From Nitratireductor kimnyeongensis (GTDB lineage: Bacteria > Pseudomonadota > Alphaproteobacteria > Rhizobiales > Rhizobiaceae), in NCBI RefSeq assembly GCF_019891395.1, contig NZ_CP078143.1:1526001-1590000 (forward strand): DNA of 64,000 bases, given 5' to 3'. A model generated the notes under the pieces. That model was given only the letters and a program-made list of their open reading frames with translations. It did not search any database and was not told where the DNA came from. Positions 1-8,577 of this stretch are shown piece by piece. The position numbers and the translations under genes are program-made. Every line of letters begins with the position of its first letter. The stretch's first letter is position 1.

Positions 1-287
1 ACCTCGATACTGGAAATATCGTAGTCCTGAGCATTGTATATCGGGTCGAAGCCAAGGCGGCCCTGCAGCCCGTCGACCGCCAGCACATCCACCACATAAG
101 GTGCCGCCGCCCGTGCATCGTTGAGCAGCGGACCTTGCATGCTGTCAAGATGCGTCTTGTGTGCGGTGATGAATTGCTCGACAAGAGCAACCGCTGCATT
201 GACGTCCTGAGCGTGGGTATTTCCCCCAAGGACAACCGCCAGGGTGGTGGTCAGTCCGCAGAGAGCGATTCTTGATTGTCGAAACAT
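1..287 (-). CDS. Exported hypothetical protein, C-terminus outside window
   Basis: The gene runs off the left edge, so only its first 95 codons are visible. They begin with a basic residue pair and a hydrophobic stretch ending THAQD, a typical Sec signal peptide cleaved near residue 27. I chose the ATG at 287 because a GGGA lies about 9 nt upstream; two in-frame ATGs at 302 and 305 would add six residues. It lies 29 bp downstream of the end of another exported protein on the same strand and is probably co-transcribed with it. I do not recognise the mature part (residues 28-95), and no function is proposed. Confidence 0.7.
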   Translation of the reverse strand, partial: MFRQSRIALCGLTTTLAVVLGGNTHAQDVNAAVALVEQFITAHKTHLDSMQGPLLNDARAAAPYVVDVLAVDGLQGRLGFDPIYNAQDYDISSIE

Positions 288-316
288 GGCCGGAATTCCC
301 ATCATGATGGCCGCGG

Positions 317-1642
317 TCAATTGACTGGCGCCGATATCGAGAAGCTGTCGAATTGTGCGACCGATTCCCCGTTTCGGGCGCGCTGAAGCTGACCCAACAT
401 GAATGCCGGGCTACCGGCGCTGGTTGTGCGGGCGACCTCGCGTGTCTTGAAACTCACGGGTCCGCCCGGATTGTCACCGAATGCCGGCAGATCGATTTCG
501 GCTGTCGCGAAATAGTGCAGCCCCCGCCGGGAAAGGGTCAGGGAGAAACCGCTCTCGTTGAGACGCTGCAGTATGGCGTCGCCGATGTCCCGGTTGCCGG
601 CACTGCAGTAGTCGGAGAGAATGGGGCCCTTGTCGAAAAGATTATCGTAAAACTCACTAGTCAGGGGTTCCTCGACCCCCGCGACATGCTGCCGATTGAC
701 GATTCTCAAGGTCAGGTAGGGACCGCACCCACTCGTATAGACGTGGAGAGTACCTGCAAGGAAGCTGGTGGAATCTTCATAAAGACCCAACCAGACGCCC
801 TCCCTCCCCGTCTTGGCTTCGAGAAGGCCTTTCAAGGACATATCAAAGTCCCCTTCCGGCACCTTGCCCAGCCGGAAGATGTTTTCGCTCTTCGCGTTGC
901 GGAAACTGTCGTCGCCACCCGTGGCGATCTGATAGACGACCCCATTTTCCAACACGAACTTGTCGGGGGCTTCCCCGATGACACTCCAGTGTGGCCCCAG
1001 CGTTTTTCCGTCGAACTCATCCTGAAACGGGAGGTCCAGCGTTGTGTCGGGACCTGGAGAAGCGCCTGCTCCGCTGGCGTTTTCATCCGCCGCCGCAAGA
1101 GCTTTCTGTTGTTCTTCGCTCGGAGACTGCTTGCCCGAGGGTGCGCGCGCGGCGCTCCCGCCACCCTTGCCAAGAGACCAACCGTCCCCCCAGATCCGAA
1201 CGATCAGCGGATGACCGCTCGTGCTTGCAAGCGCAAACGAAACCAATCGGACTTTGCCACCAGACTCGACCGCTGCCTCCACAACGGTTCCCTCTGCTGA
1301 CTGATCCGTCGCCATCCGCAGTTCATAGTTCTCGACAGTGCCGTCCTGCGTCCCGACCAGAGGACGAAGTCCTTCGCTTCCCGTCGCAATCTCCTCAATG
1401 AGTCCCGGTGCCAGAAAAGCGCGGAAGGATGTCATGACTTGCTTTCCCACCTCGAGCCCCGCGCCTTGCTGCTCAAGCATGGAATTGATGGTGTAGAGAG
1501 ACAGAACCACACTTCTGGCGGCAATTTCGTCTGAGGCTTTGCCTTGCGCACTCGCCCCCACCATCGACACCACAACAAGCACCACGCTCGTCACCAGTGA
1601 GAAAATCAGGCAGGTCGCCCTGCGTACAAACTGCCGGATCAT
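317..1642 (-). CDS. Exported protein with C-terminal concanavalin A-like domain
   Basis: A 441-residue exported protein of unknown role. Residues 1-32 form a long signal peptide (arginines, then a valine-rich core, then GASA). Residues 35-155 form an unrecognised N-terminal domain. A linker rich in Ala, Gly, Ser and Pro (about 160-200) follows. Residues 205-440 start with FQDEFDGKTLGPHW, which resembles the first strands of concanavalin A-like lectin/glucanase folds (LamG or DUF1349 type). Such folds bind or cleave polysaccharide, but I can identify no catalytic Glu pair, so binding is as likely as catalysis. The next gene, also exported, follows at 29 bp. Secretion is clear; the domain name is a fold-level guess. 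Confidence 0.75.
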   Translation of the reverse strand: MIRQFVRRATCLIFSLVTSVVLVVVSMVGASAQGKASDEIAARSVVLSLYTINSMLEQQGAGLEVGKQVMTSFRAFLAPGLIEEIATGSEGLRPLVGTQDGTVENYELRMATDQSAEGTVVEAAVESGGKVRLVSFALASTSGHPLIVRIWGDGWSLGKGGGSAARAPSGKQSPSEEQQKALAAADENASGAGASPGPDTTLDLPFQDEFDGKTLGPHWSVIGEAPDKFVLENGVVYQIATGGDDSFRNAKSENIFRLGKVPEGDFDMSLKGLLEAKTGREGVWLGLYEDSTSFLAGTLHVYTSGCGPYLTLRIVNRQHVAGVEEPLTSEFYDNLFDKGPILSDYCSAGNRDIGDAILQRLNESGFSLTLSRRGLHYFATAEIDLPAFGDNPGGPVSFKTREVARTTSAGSPAFMLGQLQRARNGESVAQFDSFSISAPVN

Positions 1643-2024
1643 CTAGCGTCTTCTCCATCCATCGCATCCGTCGGTAACTGGCAGATACATTGCCTCGCCG
1701 CGGCTGCCGTCCCTCATTTGGGGGAGGTTTCTTCGACGGATGGTTTTCAAGAGACCTTGAGAGGAATCAGGCTGATGGCCCTGCCACGTTCCCACGATTT
1801 CACCGCTGGATGAAGAACGCGACTTCGTTTGCCGAAGAGGAAAGATGGATTTCTTACACAGGCACCGAAGGCGCGTGCGTGTCGCGAGGCGATACAGTGC
1901 TCGAATACAGGCAAACACGCCTCGGCAGGGTCGGTCGCCGGACATCCTGCCCCGCCTGTGACGGGCGCAAGCAGTCGCGAAGACTTTGCCGACCGCGCTC
2001 TTTCTCGAGACGGGCGGCAAAAAC
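1643..2024. other. 382-bp intergenic region without a credible gene
   Basis: This stretch lies between the start of the exported-protein gene and the end of ridA, both on the minus strand. The open frames inside it are overlapping, Arg/Cys-rich and resemble no family. It must hold the promoter of the exported-protein pair, but I could not pick out a convincing -35/-10 pair or operator. No RNA gene was recognised. Confidence 0.6.
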
Positions 2025-2414
2025 TCACTGTTTCAGGGCAGTCACTTCCAATTCCACCTTCATCACTTCCTCGGCAAAACCGCAAATGATGGTTGTATTG
2101 GTGGGGCGTGGATCAGAGAACGTTTTTCCGAGCACTTTCGAGACTGGCACCACATCCTCGCGATTGGCCAGATAAACCCGGACACGAACAATGTCCGAGA
2201 TGGACGCACCGGCTTTTTCAAGCGTCGCTTCGATGGTGCGCAATGCCTGCCTGGCCTGCTCAGCCGCAACATCGGAGATCGAGCCATCCTCGAAATTGAA
2301 GCCCGCCGTGCCGGAAACAAATATCCAGTTTCCCTCGATCACCGCACGGGAATAGCCGGCCAGTTCCTCGAAGCGGGAGCCGGAGTTGATCGTCCACCTT
2401 TTCGTGTCGCTCAT
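2025..2414 (-). CDS. RidA family enamine/imine deaminase
   Basis: A 129-residue protein, the usual length for the YjgF/YER057c/UK114 (RidA) family. RidA hydrolyses reactive enamine/imine intermediates released by PLP enzymes and flavin amino-acid oxidases, giving the 2-oxo acid and ammonia in the cytoplasm. Family features seen are YSRAVIEGNWIFVSG near the N-terminus, the QARQALRTIEATLEKAGAS helix, and a C-terminal VELEVTA strand. The canonical Arg that binds the substrate carboxylate normally sits in a segment replaced here by VRVYLANRED, so a divergent subfamily is possible. It diverges from the liv-type operon and shares an 83-bp promoter region with it. That fits removal of imines made by the flavoenzyme and aminotransferase encoded there. 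Confidence 0.88.
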   Translation of the reverse strand: MSDTKRWTINSGSRFEELAGYSRAVIEGNWIFVSGTAGFNFEDGSISDVAAEQARQALRTIEATLEKAGASISDIVRVRVYLANREDVVPVSKVLGKTFSDPRPTNTTIICGFAEEVMKVELEVTALKQ

Positions 2415-2440
2415 AAATTTTAACCTCGAAATGTCTTGAC

Positions 2441-2456
2441 GTGATCACGTGATCAC
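2441..2456. promoter_or_regulatory. Palindromic operator GTGATCACGTGATCAC
   Basis: A perfect 16-bp palindrome made of two tandem GTGATCAC units lies between the divergent ridA and liv-type starts, 41 bp upstream of the transporter ATG and 26 bp from the ridA ATG. A related TGATCATATGATCA lies upstream of the TRAP operon at 15087-15100. The likely ligand is the GntR regulator encoded at the end of the plus-strand operon. The regulator assignment is inferred; the symmetry is seen directly. Confidence 0.7.
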
Positions 2457-2497
2457 AAATAGGCTCCTAGGTCAAGAAGCAACAAAAAGGGGAACCC

Positions 2498-3328
2498 ATG
2501 AGCGAAAGCCTACCCCCAGGGGATAGCGCGACCGGACCGTCGATCCGTTCTGAGGGCGCACGACGTGGCCGGCTGGAAGCGGCCGGCGTGGTGAAGACAT
2601 TCGGCGCGAACCGCGCGGTCGACGGTGTTAGCTTCACCGCCGAGGCCGGTCGCATCACCGGTCTCATCGGACCGAACGGAGCAGGCAAGACAACGCTGTT
2701 CAACGCCATTGCCGGCGAATATGCGCTGGATGGCGGCTCCGTACAGCTTGATGGCACAGAGATTGGCTCGCTTCCGCCCTACCGCGTGTTCTCGCACGGG
2801 CTCGCCCGCACCTTTCAGATCCCGCGTCCCTTTGCCGGCATGACGGTGCTGGAAAACGTGATGTTCGTGCCCGAGCGCCAGGCCGGCGAGCGTTTCTGGA
2901 ACAGCTGGATTCGCCCCGGCACCGTGGCACGCGAGGAACGGCAGAACCGGGAGCGTGCCCGCGAAATCATTGAATTCTGCGGTCTCTCCCCTGTGGAGCG
3001 GCAATTGGCGGGCTCCATCTCCGGTGGACAGCAAAAGCTGGTGGAGCTTGCACGCGCTCTGATGGCGGACCCGAAAGTGCTCCTGCTCGACGAGCCGGGC
3101 GCGGGCGTGAACCCCGCTTTGCTCGACACAATCGTCGACCGCATCGTCGAACTGAACAAGCGCGGTCTCACCTTCCTCATCATCGAGCACAATATGGATT
3201 TCATCATGTCGCTCTGCGACCACATCGTGGTCATGGCCACGGGCCGGGTGATCGCCGAAGGCACACCGAAAGAAGTGATCGCGCAGCCGCAGGTGATCGA
3301 GGCCTATCTCGGCGGAGCCGTGGCATGA
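2498..3328 (+). CDS. livG: Branched-chain amino acid-type ABC transporter ATPase (LivG family)
   Basis: First gene of a five-component HAAT-type importer. This is one of two cytoplasmic ATPases that power uptake of an amino acid or related compound. Walker A GPNGAGKTT is at residues 58-66, the signature SGGQQ at 175-179 and Walker B VLLLDEP at 194-200. The long insert between Walker A and the signature (MTVLENVMFVPERQAG onward) and the 276-residue length are typical of LivG. The N-terminus carries about 25 extra residues compared with most LivG. The start is supported by AAGGGGAA before the ATG. The end overlaps the LivF gene by 4 bp. The palindrome at 2441-2456 probably controls it. Confidence 0.93.
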   Translation: MSESLPPGDSATGPSIRSEGARRGRLEAAGVVKTFGANRAVDGVSFTAEAGRITGLIGPNGAGKTTLFNAIAGEYALDGGSVQLDGTEIGSLPPYRVFSHGLARTFQIPRPFAGMTVLENVMFVPERQAGERFWNSWIRPGTVAREERQNRERAREIIEFCGLSPVERQLAGSISGGQQKLVELARALMADPKVLLLDEPGAGVNPALLDTIVDRIVELNKRGLTFLIIEHNMDFIMSLCDHIVVMATGRVIAEGTPKEVIAQPQVIEAYLGGAVA

Positions 3329-4053
3329 GCGCGCTCCTCGACGTCAGGGACGTGGTCGCTGGCTACAAGCCGGACCTGCCGATCATTCACGGGCTTTCGC
3401 TCACCGTCGCGCCGCAGGAAATGGTCACCATCATCGGGCCGAACGGTGCTGGCAAGTCCACCCTCATCAAGGCGCTGGCTGGTGTGTTGACGGTCTCGTC
3501 CGGCACGGTGCGACTCGATGGCCGCGACATCACCAACCTGCCGACCCACCGCATGGCGGAGGCCTCCATGGCCTATGTGCCGCAGGTGGCCAATGTCTTC
3601 ACCACGCTCACCATCAACGAAAATCTGCTGGTCGGCGCTTCCGCCCTGTCAAAGGCGGAGGCCAAGACCCGCATCGAACGCGGCTATGAAGCCTTCCCGG
3701 ATCTGAAGCGCTATCGCGACAAGAAGGCCGGTGTGCTCTCCGGTGGCCAGCGGCAGATGCTGGCAGTCGCCCGTGCGCTTCTTACAGGACCTCGCCTTTT
3801 GATGCTCGATGAGCCAAGCGCTGGCCTTTCGCCGCTCATGGTGAGCGAGGTTTTTGAGCGGCTGAAAGCGCTGGTCGAAGACGGCGTGGCGATCCTGATG
3901 GTCGAGCAGAATGCCAAGGCGGCGCTCGCCATCTCCCACCGCACCTATGTCTTCGCCGAGGGGCGCAATCGTATCGACGGACCATCCGCCGCACTGGCCG
4001 AGGATCCCGAAGTGACTTCCATCTATCTGGGCGCCGGGGGGCGCAAACGCTGA
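3325..4053 (+). CDS. livF: Branched-chain amino acid-type ABC transporter ATPase (LivF family)
   Basis: Second ATPase of the importer, 242 residues, the normal LivF length. Walker A GPNGAGKST is at residues 38-46, LSGGQRQ from 138, and Walker B LLMLDEP at 158-164, followed by the short D-loop SAGLSP usual in this family. It pairs with LivG in a heterodimer beneath the two permeases. The gene overlaps its predecessor by 4 bp (ATGA) and the LivH gene by one base (TGATG), so translation is coupled along the operon. The substrate cannot be read from the ATPase. Confidence 0.93.
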   Translation: MSALLDVRDVVAGYKPDLPIIHGLSLTVAPQEMVTIIGPNGAGKSTLIKALAGVLTVSSGTVRLDGRDITNLPTHRMAEASMAYVPQVANVFTTLTINENLLVGASALSKAEAKTRIERGYEAFPDLKRYRDKKAGVLSGGQRQMLAVARALLTGPRLLMLDEPSAGLSPLMVSEVFERLKALVEDGVAILMVEQNAKAALAISHRTYVFAEGRNRIDGPSAALAEDPEVTSIYLGAGGRKR

Positions 4054-4961
4054 TGCTGCAAGCCATTGCCGACGGCATATTGAGCGGGTCCATCATCGCG
4101 CTTGGCGCGATCGGGCTCACCTTGACCATGGGGATATTGCGCTTTGCCAATTTCGCCCATGCCGAACTCGTCACCTGGGGCGCTTACATGGCGCTGGGCG
4201 TTCTCTCGCTCACCGGGGCCTTCATGGGGCCGCTTGCGCCCTTCTCCTTCGGTGTGCCGCTTCTCATGGCAACGCTGGTCGCCATGGTGGCAACGGCGCT
4301 TCTGGCGCTCGCCATCGACTGGCTGGTCTACCACCCCCTGCGTGGCCGGGCCAACCATCTGACGCTGGTATTCGGCTCCTTCGGCGTGTCGCTTCTGGTG
4401 CGCATGGTTATCCTGCTGCTTTTTGGCGGCGCGGCGCAGTATTATTCCAACACGCTGCAGATCGCCATGAAGGTCGCGCCGGGTCTGCGCATCATGCCCG
4501 ACCAGATCTTCACTCTTGGCCTGACGGCGGTGATCGTCGTGGCGCTGCATCTCTTCCTGCAGAAGACACGGCTTGGCCTCTCGATGCGCGCGCTTGCCGA
4601 AAACCCGGAGCTTGCCCGCGTCAATGGCATCGACACGCGTCATGTGGTGCGCTGGACCTGGATCATCGGCGCCTCCCTCGCATCCATTGCCGGCGTGCTT
4701 TACGGCCTCACCGTGCAGCTTCGGCCCGAGATCGGCTTCCATCTTCTTTTGCCGCTCTTTGCTGCGGCGATCCTTGGCGGTGTCGGCAATGTCTTCGGCG
4801 CGGTAATCGGCGGGCTGATCGTCGGCCTTGCCGAATCCATATCCGTCCTCTTCATTCCCGCAGGATACAAGCTGGCCGTGCCCTTCATGATCCTGCTTCT
4901 CGTTCTCTACATCAGGCCCACCGGCATCTTCGCCGGCACGGTCGGGGGAGGCAAATCATGA
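4053..4961 (+). CDS. livH: Branched-chain amino acid-type ABC permease (LivH family)
   Basis: Inner-membrane permease of 302 residues with about eight hydrophobic segments. LivH hallmarks are the opening GSIIALGAIGLTLTMGILRFANFAHAE, the cytoplasmic coupling region LGLSMRALAENPELARVNGID with its EAA-like helix, and a C-terminal GGLIVGLAES segment ahead of the last helix. It forms a heterodimer with the LivM-type permease. The gene overlaps LivF by one base and LivM by 4 bp. Family membership is secure; substrate specificity is unknown, and the neighbouring flavin oxidoreductase and aminotransferase suggest an amine-bearing ligand. Confidence 0.93.
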   Translation: MLQAIADGILSGSIIALGAIGLTLTMGILRFANFAHAELVTWGAYMALGVLSLTGAFMGPLAPFSFGVPLLMATLVAMVATALLALAIDWLVYHPLRGRANHLTLVFGSFGVSLLVRMVILLLFGGAAQYYSNTLQIAMKVAPGLRIMPDQIFTLGLTAVIVVALHLFLQKTRLGLSMRALAENPELARVNGIDTRHVVRWTWIIGASLASIAGVLYGLTVQLRPEIGFHLLLPLFAAAILGGVGNVFGAVIGGLIVGLAESISVLFIPAGYKLAVPFMILLLVLYIRPTGIFAGTVGGGKS

Positions 4962-5902
4962 CCGGCTTTGCTGCCTATCTCGTCTTCTTCCTCATTGTTG
5001 CGCTCACCTATTCCATCGTGGTGATGGGGCTCAACATCCAGTGGGGCTATACGGGCCTGTTCAACGCCGGCGTGGTGGGCTTCTTCGCCATCGGCGCCTA
5101 CGGCACGGCAATCCTCGTCGGCCCAGATCGCGCCCATCTCATTGGCGGGTTCGGCCTGCCGTTCCCGATTGCCGTTCTTGGCGGCATGGCGCTCTGCGCG
5201 CTCGCGGCGCTGATCGTCGGGCTCGCCACGCTGCGCTTGCGCGAGGAGTATCTCGCCATCGCCACTTTCGGCATCGCCATCTCGATCCAGCTCGTCGCGC
5301 TCAACTTCGAGAGCCTGACGGGCGGGGCGCAAGGGCTCGTCGGCCTGCCGCGTCCACTCTTTGGCCTGTTCGATAGCCCCGCAAGCTACAACCTTTTCTA
5401 TCTGGGAGTCGTCGCCGTTATGGCCGGTCTCGTATACTGGGCACTGGAAACGGCGGTGCGCTCGCCCTGGGGCCGGCTTCTCAAAGCCGTGCGCGAGGAT
5501 GAAACGGCTGCCCGCTCTCTGGGACGCAACCCTGCACGAGTGCGGCTGGAAGTCTTCGTGCTTGGCTGCGTTCTGATGGGCCTTGCCGGAGGTCTCTATG
5601 TCGGCTTCATTGGCTATGTCAGCCCGCTCGATTTCCTGCCAATCCTCACCTTCCAGATCTGGGCCATGCTCATCGTGGGCGGCAGCGGCAACAATCGCGG
5701 CGCGATTGTCGGCGCGGTGGGCGTGTGGGCGCTGTGGGCCATGAGCGGGCTCGCCATCAGCCGTCTGCTGCCCGTCGCCTATCAATCGCAGGGCGGGGCA
5801 ATCCAGGTGATCCTGATCGGCCTCCTGATCGTGCTGACGCTGATCTTCCGCCCACGCGGGCTGATCGGCGAAGCCGAATCCGTGTCGAAACACGCGGACT
5901 AA
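4958..5902 (+). CDS. livM: Branched-chain amino acid-type ABC permease (LivM family)
   Basis: Second permease of the importer, 314 residues. It shows the LivM opening GLNIQWGYTGLFNAGVVGFFAIGAYG, a central LATLRLREEYLAIATFGIAI segment and the coupling loop GRLLKAVREDETAARSLG, all characteristic. About eight to nine membrane spans are visible. The start overlaps the LivH stop by 4 bp. The stop is followed after only 4 bp by the flavoenzyme gene, which ties transport directly to catabolism in one transcript. Confidence 0.93.
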   Translation: MTGFAAYLVFFLIVALTYSIVVMGLNIQWGYTGLFNAGVVGFFAIGAYGTAILVGPDRAHLIGGFGLPFPIAVLGGMALCALAALIVGLATLRLREEYLAIATFGIAISIQLVALNFESLTGGAQGLVGLPRPLFGLFDSPASYNLFYLGVVAVMAGLVYWALETAVRSPWGRLLKAVREDETAARSLGRNPARVRLEVFVLGCVLMGLAGGLYVGFIGYVSPLDFLPILTFQIWAMLIVGGSGNNRGAIVGAVGVWALWAMSGLAISRLLPVAYQSQGGAIQVILIGLLIVLTLIFRPRGLIGEAESVSKHAD

Positions 5903-5906
5903 GCCG

Positions 5907-7211
5907 ATGAGAATCGCTCACCCCGACACTTTGTGGCGCAACACAGCCGGACCCAAGCCGGTTTTCCCGGCTGCCACAGGTGCGCGCAGGGCAGATGTTG
6001 CCGTGATCGGCGGTGGCATTGCCGGCCTGACAACGGCAATGCGGCTTGCAGAGCGCGGGGTGAGCACCGTTCTCCTCGAAGCCGAGCAAATCGGCTTCGG
6101 TGCCAGCGGGCGCAATGCGGGTTTCGTGGTGCCCAATTTCTCCAAGGCCGACCCCGAAACGGTGGTTCGACGCCTCGGTGATGAGAAAGGCAGGGCCCTG
6201 CTGGATCTCGTCGGCAAGGGTGGCGAGCGCGTCTTCTCCCTGGCAAACGCCATGGGGCTTGGCAAACAGGCAGAGCAGACCGGCTGGCTGCAACCGGCGC
6301 ATTCAGAAGCAGCAGCAAAAGATTTGCAAAAGCGGGTTGCCGCCTGGCAGGCGCTTGGCCGCCCTGTCACATGGCTGAACGCCGAAGAAACAGCCGCCCG
6401 CACCGGCATGTCGATCTACCACGGCGCGTTGCATGACGCGTCCGGCGGCGTGATCAATCCGTTGGCCTATGTTCATGGTCTCGCCCATCTGGCCAGCACC
6501 GCCGGCGCAACCATCGTGGAAACGGCACCAGTGACCGGCATAACCGAGCGCGATGGTGGATGGGTTGTGCAAACACCCCATCTGGAGATCGCTGCCCGGC
6601 GGGTGGTCTTGTGTACCAATGCCTCGGAGAAAGGCATCGCCCCGCGCCTCGGACATGCCGTCCTCCCGCTCACCGTGTTCCAGATGGCGACCGAGCCCTT
6701 GCCGGATGATGCCGTCCGACGCTTTTCACCGAACCGCGAACCCGTTTCAGACACCCGTGCCAATATCTTCACCTACAGGCTCGATGCCGCCAACCGGCTG
6801 ATCTCGGGAGGCATGGCGCTCAGCCCCTTTACCGGCGAGCGCCGCATGGGTGAGAAGATCCTCGACCGCCTGGTGAGCGAATTGGGGCTCGACCATCGAC
6901 CCCTGCTCGCCCATGCCTGGCGGGGCACGGCAGCGGTCACCACCGATTTTCTGCCGCATCTCTACCGGCTTGGACCAGGTTTCATCGGAGCGATCGGCTG
7001 CAATGGCCGCGGTGTCGCCTTCACCACCATGCTGGGAGATGTGCTCGCTGACACCGCCACCGGCAAGGATCTCGACACTCTGCCCGTGCCACTCGCTCCG
7101 GCGCGCCCACTACCCTTCCGCCGCCTCGCCGGCCTTGCCCCGCGCTTTTATCTCGCGAAGGGCATTTTGAACGACCGACGGACGACGAAAAGCGGCCCAA
7201 AGATCAAGTGA
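5907..7211 (+). CDS. FAD-dependent amine/D-amino-acid oxidoreductase (DAO family)
   Basis: A 434-residue flavoprotein of the DAO/DadA/glycine oxidase superfamily. The N-terminal dinucleotide-binding motif VAVIGGGIAG (residues 32-41) is followed about 20 residues later by an acidic residue (LLEAE) for the ribose hydroxyls. A second FAD contact, GFGASGRNAGFV, is typical of this superfamily, and the C-terminal GPGFIGAIGCNGRGVAF closes the FAD site. Such enzymes oxidise a secondary or primary amine to an imine that hydrolyses to an oxo acid. No twin-arginine or membrane anchor is seen, so it is probably cytoplasmic. Its position between permease and binding protein, and the divergent ridA, argue that its substrate is the transported compound. 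The substrate is not identifiable from sequence. Confidence 0.88.
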   Translation: MRIAHPDTLWRNTAGPKPVFPAATGARRADVAVIGGGIAGLTTAMRLAERGVSTVLLEAEQIGFGASGRNAGFVVPNFSKADPETVVRRLGDEKGRALLDLVGKGGERVFSLANAMGLGKQAEQTGWLQPAHSEAAAKDLQKRVAAWQALGRPVTWLNAEETAARTGMSIYHGALHDASGGVINPLAYVHGLAHLASTAGATIVETAPVTGITERDGGWVVQTPHLEIAARRVVLCTNASEKGIAPRLGHAVLPLTVFQMATEPLPDDAVRRFSPNREPVSDTRANIFTYRLDAANRLISGGMALSPFTGERRMGEKILDRLVSELGLDHRPLLAHAWRGTAAVTTDFLPHLYRLGPGFIGAIGCNGRGVAFTTMLGDVLADTATGKDLDTLPVPLAPARPLPFRRLAGLAPRFYLAKGILNDRRTTKSGPKIK

Positions 7212-7239
7212 CAACCAAAATGAAGAAAGGGGAACTGAC

Positions 7240-8502
7240 ATGAAATCAATAATCGCTTCCGGCCTGATGGGGGCCGGGCTAATCCTCGCGGGAGCAGGAA
7301 CGGCACAGGCGCAGGATTGCAAGATCGCCGTCGGCTCGGTGCTCTCCATCACCGGTTCCATGGCGGCCATCGGTTCGGCCATCGGCGATGCCGGCAAGCT
7401 CGCCATCGACCATTTCAACGAGGCCGGCGGTGTGAATGGCTGCGAGGTCAACTACATCCTTCGCGATGACCAGGGCTCGCCCAATGTCGGTGTCGATGCC
7501 GCCAAGACCCTCGTCGAGATCGAGAAGGTGCCGGTGCTGCTGGGCGCCATCCAGTCCGGCGTCTCGCTGCCGATCCTCACCTCTGTCACGGTGCCGGCCA
7601 AGGTCACCCAAATTTCCTGCTGCTCCAGCGCGCCAAGCTTTACCGAACTCGCCAAGGAAGGCGGGACAGAAGGCTATTGGTTCCGCACCCTGCCGACCGA
7701 TCGCCCGCAGGCGGCCGTGCTTGCCACCATCGCTGCCGATAAGGGCTACAAGAAGATCGCCGTCATTCACGTCAATTCGGACTATGGCGTCAGCCTAGCC
7801 TCCCGTTTCAGAGACGATGCCGAGAAGCTGGGCATCGAGATAACTGGCGTCACGCCCTACAATCAGGAACAGGCCTCCTATCGCGCCGAGGTGAATGCTG
7901 CACTTCAGGCCGAGCCCGATGCTCTTTTTCTCGTCGCCTTCCCGGCAGACGGTGCCACCGTTGCCCGTGAATGGATTTCATTTGGCGGCAGCCAGAACCT
8001 GATCTTGAGCAATGCGCTTCGCGCGGATGAATTCGTGGAGTCGGTCGGTGCCCAGTATCTGGAAAACGCCTATGGCATCGACAACGCACAGGTCGAGGGT
8101 GACTCGGTGGAGGCCTTCGATGCAAGTTGGAAAGAAGCGAAGGGCTCCGATCCCAACGGCCCCGGTCTCCATGTCATGTACGACGCAGCCGCTGTCGCTC
8201 TGCTTGCGATGGAACAGGCGGGTGAAGCCAATGGAACTGCCATTCGCGACAACATCCGCAAGGTGACCGGCGGCGAGGGCGAGGCGATTTATCCCGGCGT
8301 AGAGGGCTTCAAGAAGGCCAAGGCCCTGATCGCTGAAGGCAAGCCCATTCGCTATGTCGGCGCGACCGGCCCCATCACCTTCGATGAAAATGGCGATGTG
8401 ACAGGCCCGTACCTCATCTACGGCGTCAAGGATGGCGAGCTGGCAACACTCGACCGTTGGGACAAGGCCCGCGTCGAGGCCGCTCTCGAAAAACTGCAAT
8501 AG
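7240..8502 (+). CDS. ABC transporter periplasmic binding protein (Leu/Ile/Val-BP family)
   Basis: Periplasmic receptor of the HAAT importer, 420 residues. The signal peptide spans about residues 1-24 (hydrophobic GLMGAGLILAGAGTAQA, cleavage before QDC). The mature protein opens with IAVGSVLSITGSMAAIG and continues with a DDQGSPNVGVDAAKTLVE segment typical of Peripla_BP_6 proteins. Cysteines CC at IQ-linked ISCCSS lie in the first lobe, where family members bind the ligand amino acid. A strong AAAGGGGAA precedes the ATG. It is followed by a hairpin at 8510-8540, which may raise its expression relative to the downstream aminotransferase, as is common for binding proteins. Confidence 0.92.
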   Translation: MKSIIASGLMGAGLILAGAGTAQAQDCKIAVGSVLSITGSMAAIGSAIGDAGKLAIDHFNEAGGVNGCEVNYILRDDQGSPNVGVDAAKTLVEIEKVPVLLGAIQSGVSLPILTSVTVPAKVTQISCCSSAPSFTELAKEGGTEGYWFRTLPTDRPQAAVLATIAADKGYKKIAVIHVNSDYGVSLASRFRDDAEKLGIEITGVTPYNQEQASYRAEVNAALQAEPDALFLVAFPADGATVAREWISFGGSQNLILSNALRADEFVESVGAQYLENAYGIDNAQVEGDSVEAFDASWKEAKGSDPNGPGLHVMYDAAAVALLAMEQAGEANGTAIRDNIRKVTGGEGEAIYPGVEGFKKAKALIAEGKPIRYVGATGPITFDENGDVTGPYLIYGVKDGELATLDRWDKARVEAALEKLQ

Positions 8503-8509
8503 CAGGCAA

Positions 8510-8549
8510 GGGCTGGCCGCTCCTGAAACTCGGCCAGCCCCTTTGTTTC
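8510..8549 (+). terminator. Stem-loop terminator/attenuator after the binding-protein gene
   Basis: GGGCTGGCCG at 8510-8519 pairs perfectly with CGGCCAGCCC at 8531-8540 around an 11-nt loop, followed by CTTTGTTTC. A 10-bp GC-rich stem with an imperfect T-tract fits a partial rho-independent terminator or an mRNA 3'-end stabiliser inside the operon. The ten-base arms are seen directly; the partial read-through role is inferred from the same-strand gene that follows 29 bp later. Confidence 0.75.
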
Positions 8550-8577
8550 AAAGCCCCAATCACAGGACAGAAATTCC

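Noticed and set aside
353..1300. Long plus-strand open frame antisense to the exported ConA-like protein
   Set aside because: It is Arg/Pro-rich, has no family similarity or ribosome site, and is explained by G/C-biased third positions of the real gene. The same holds for other long antisense frames, for example 2510-3223, 4023-4742, 4907-5893, 8842-9663, 13902-14900 and 27910-28986.
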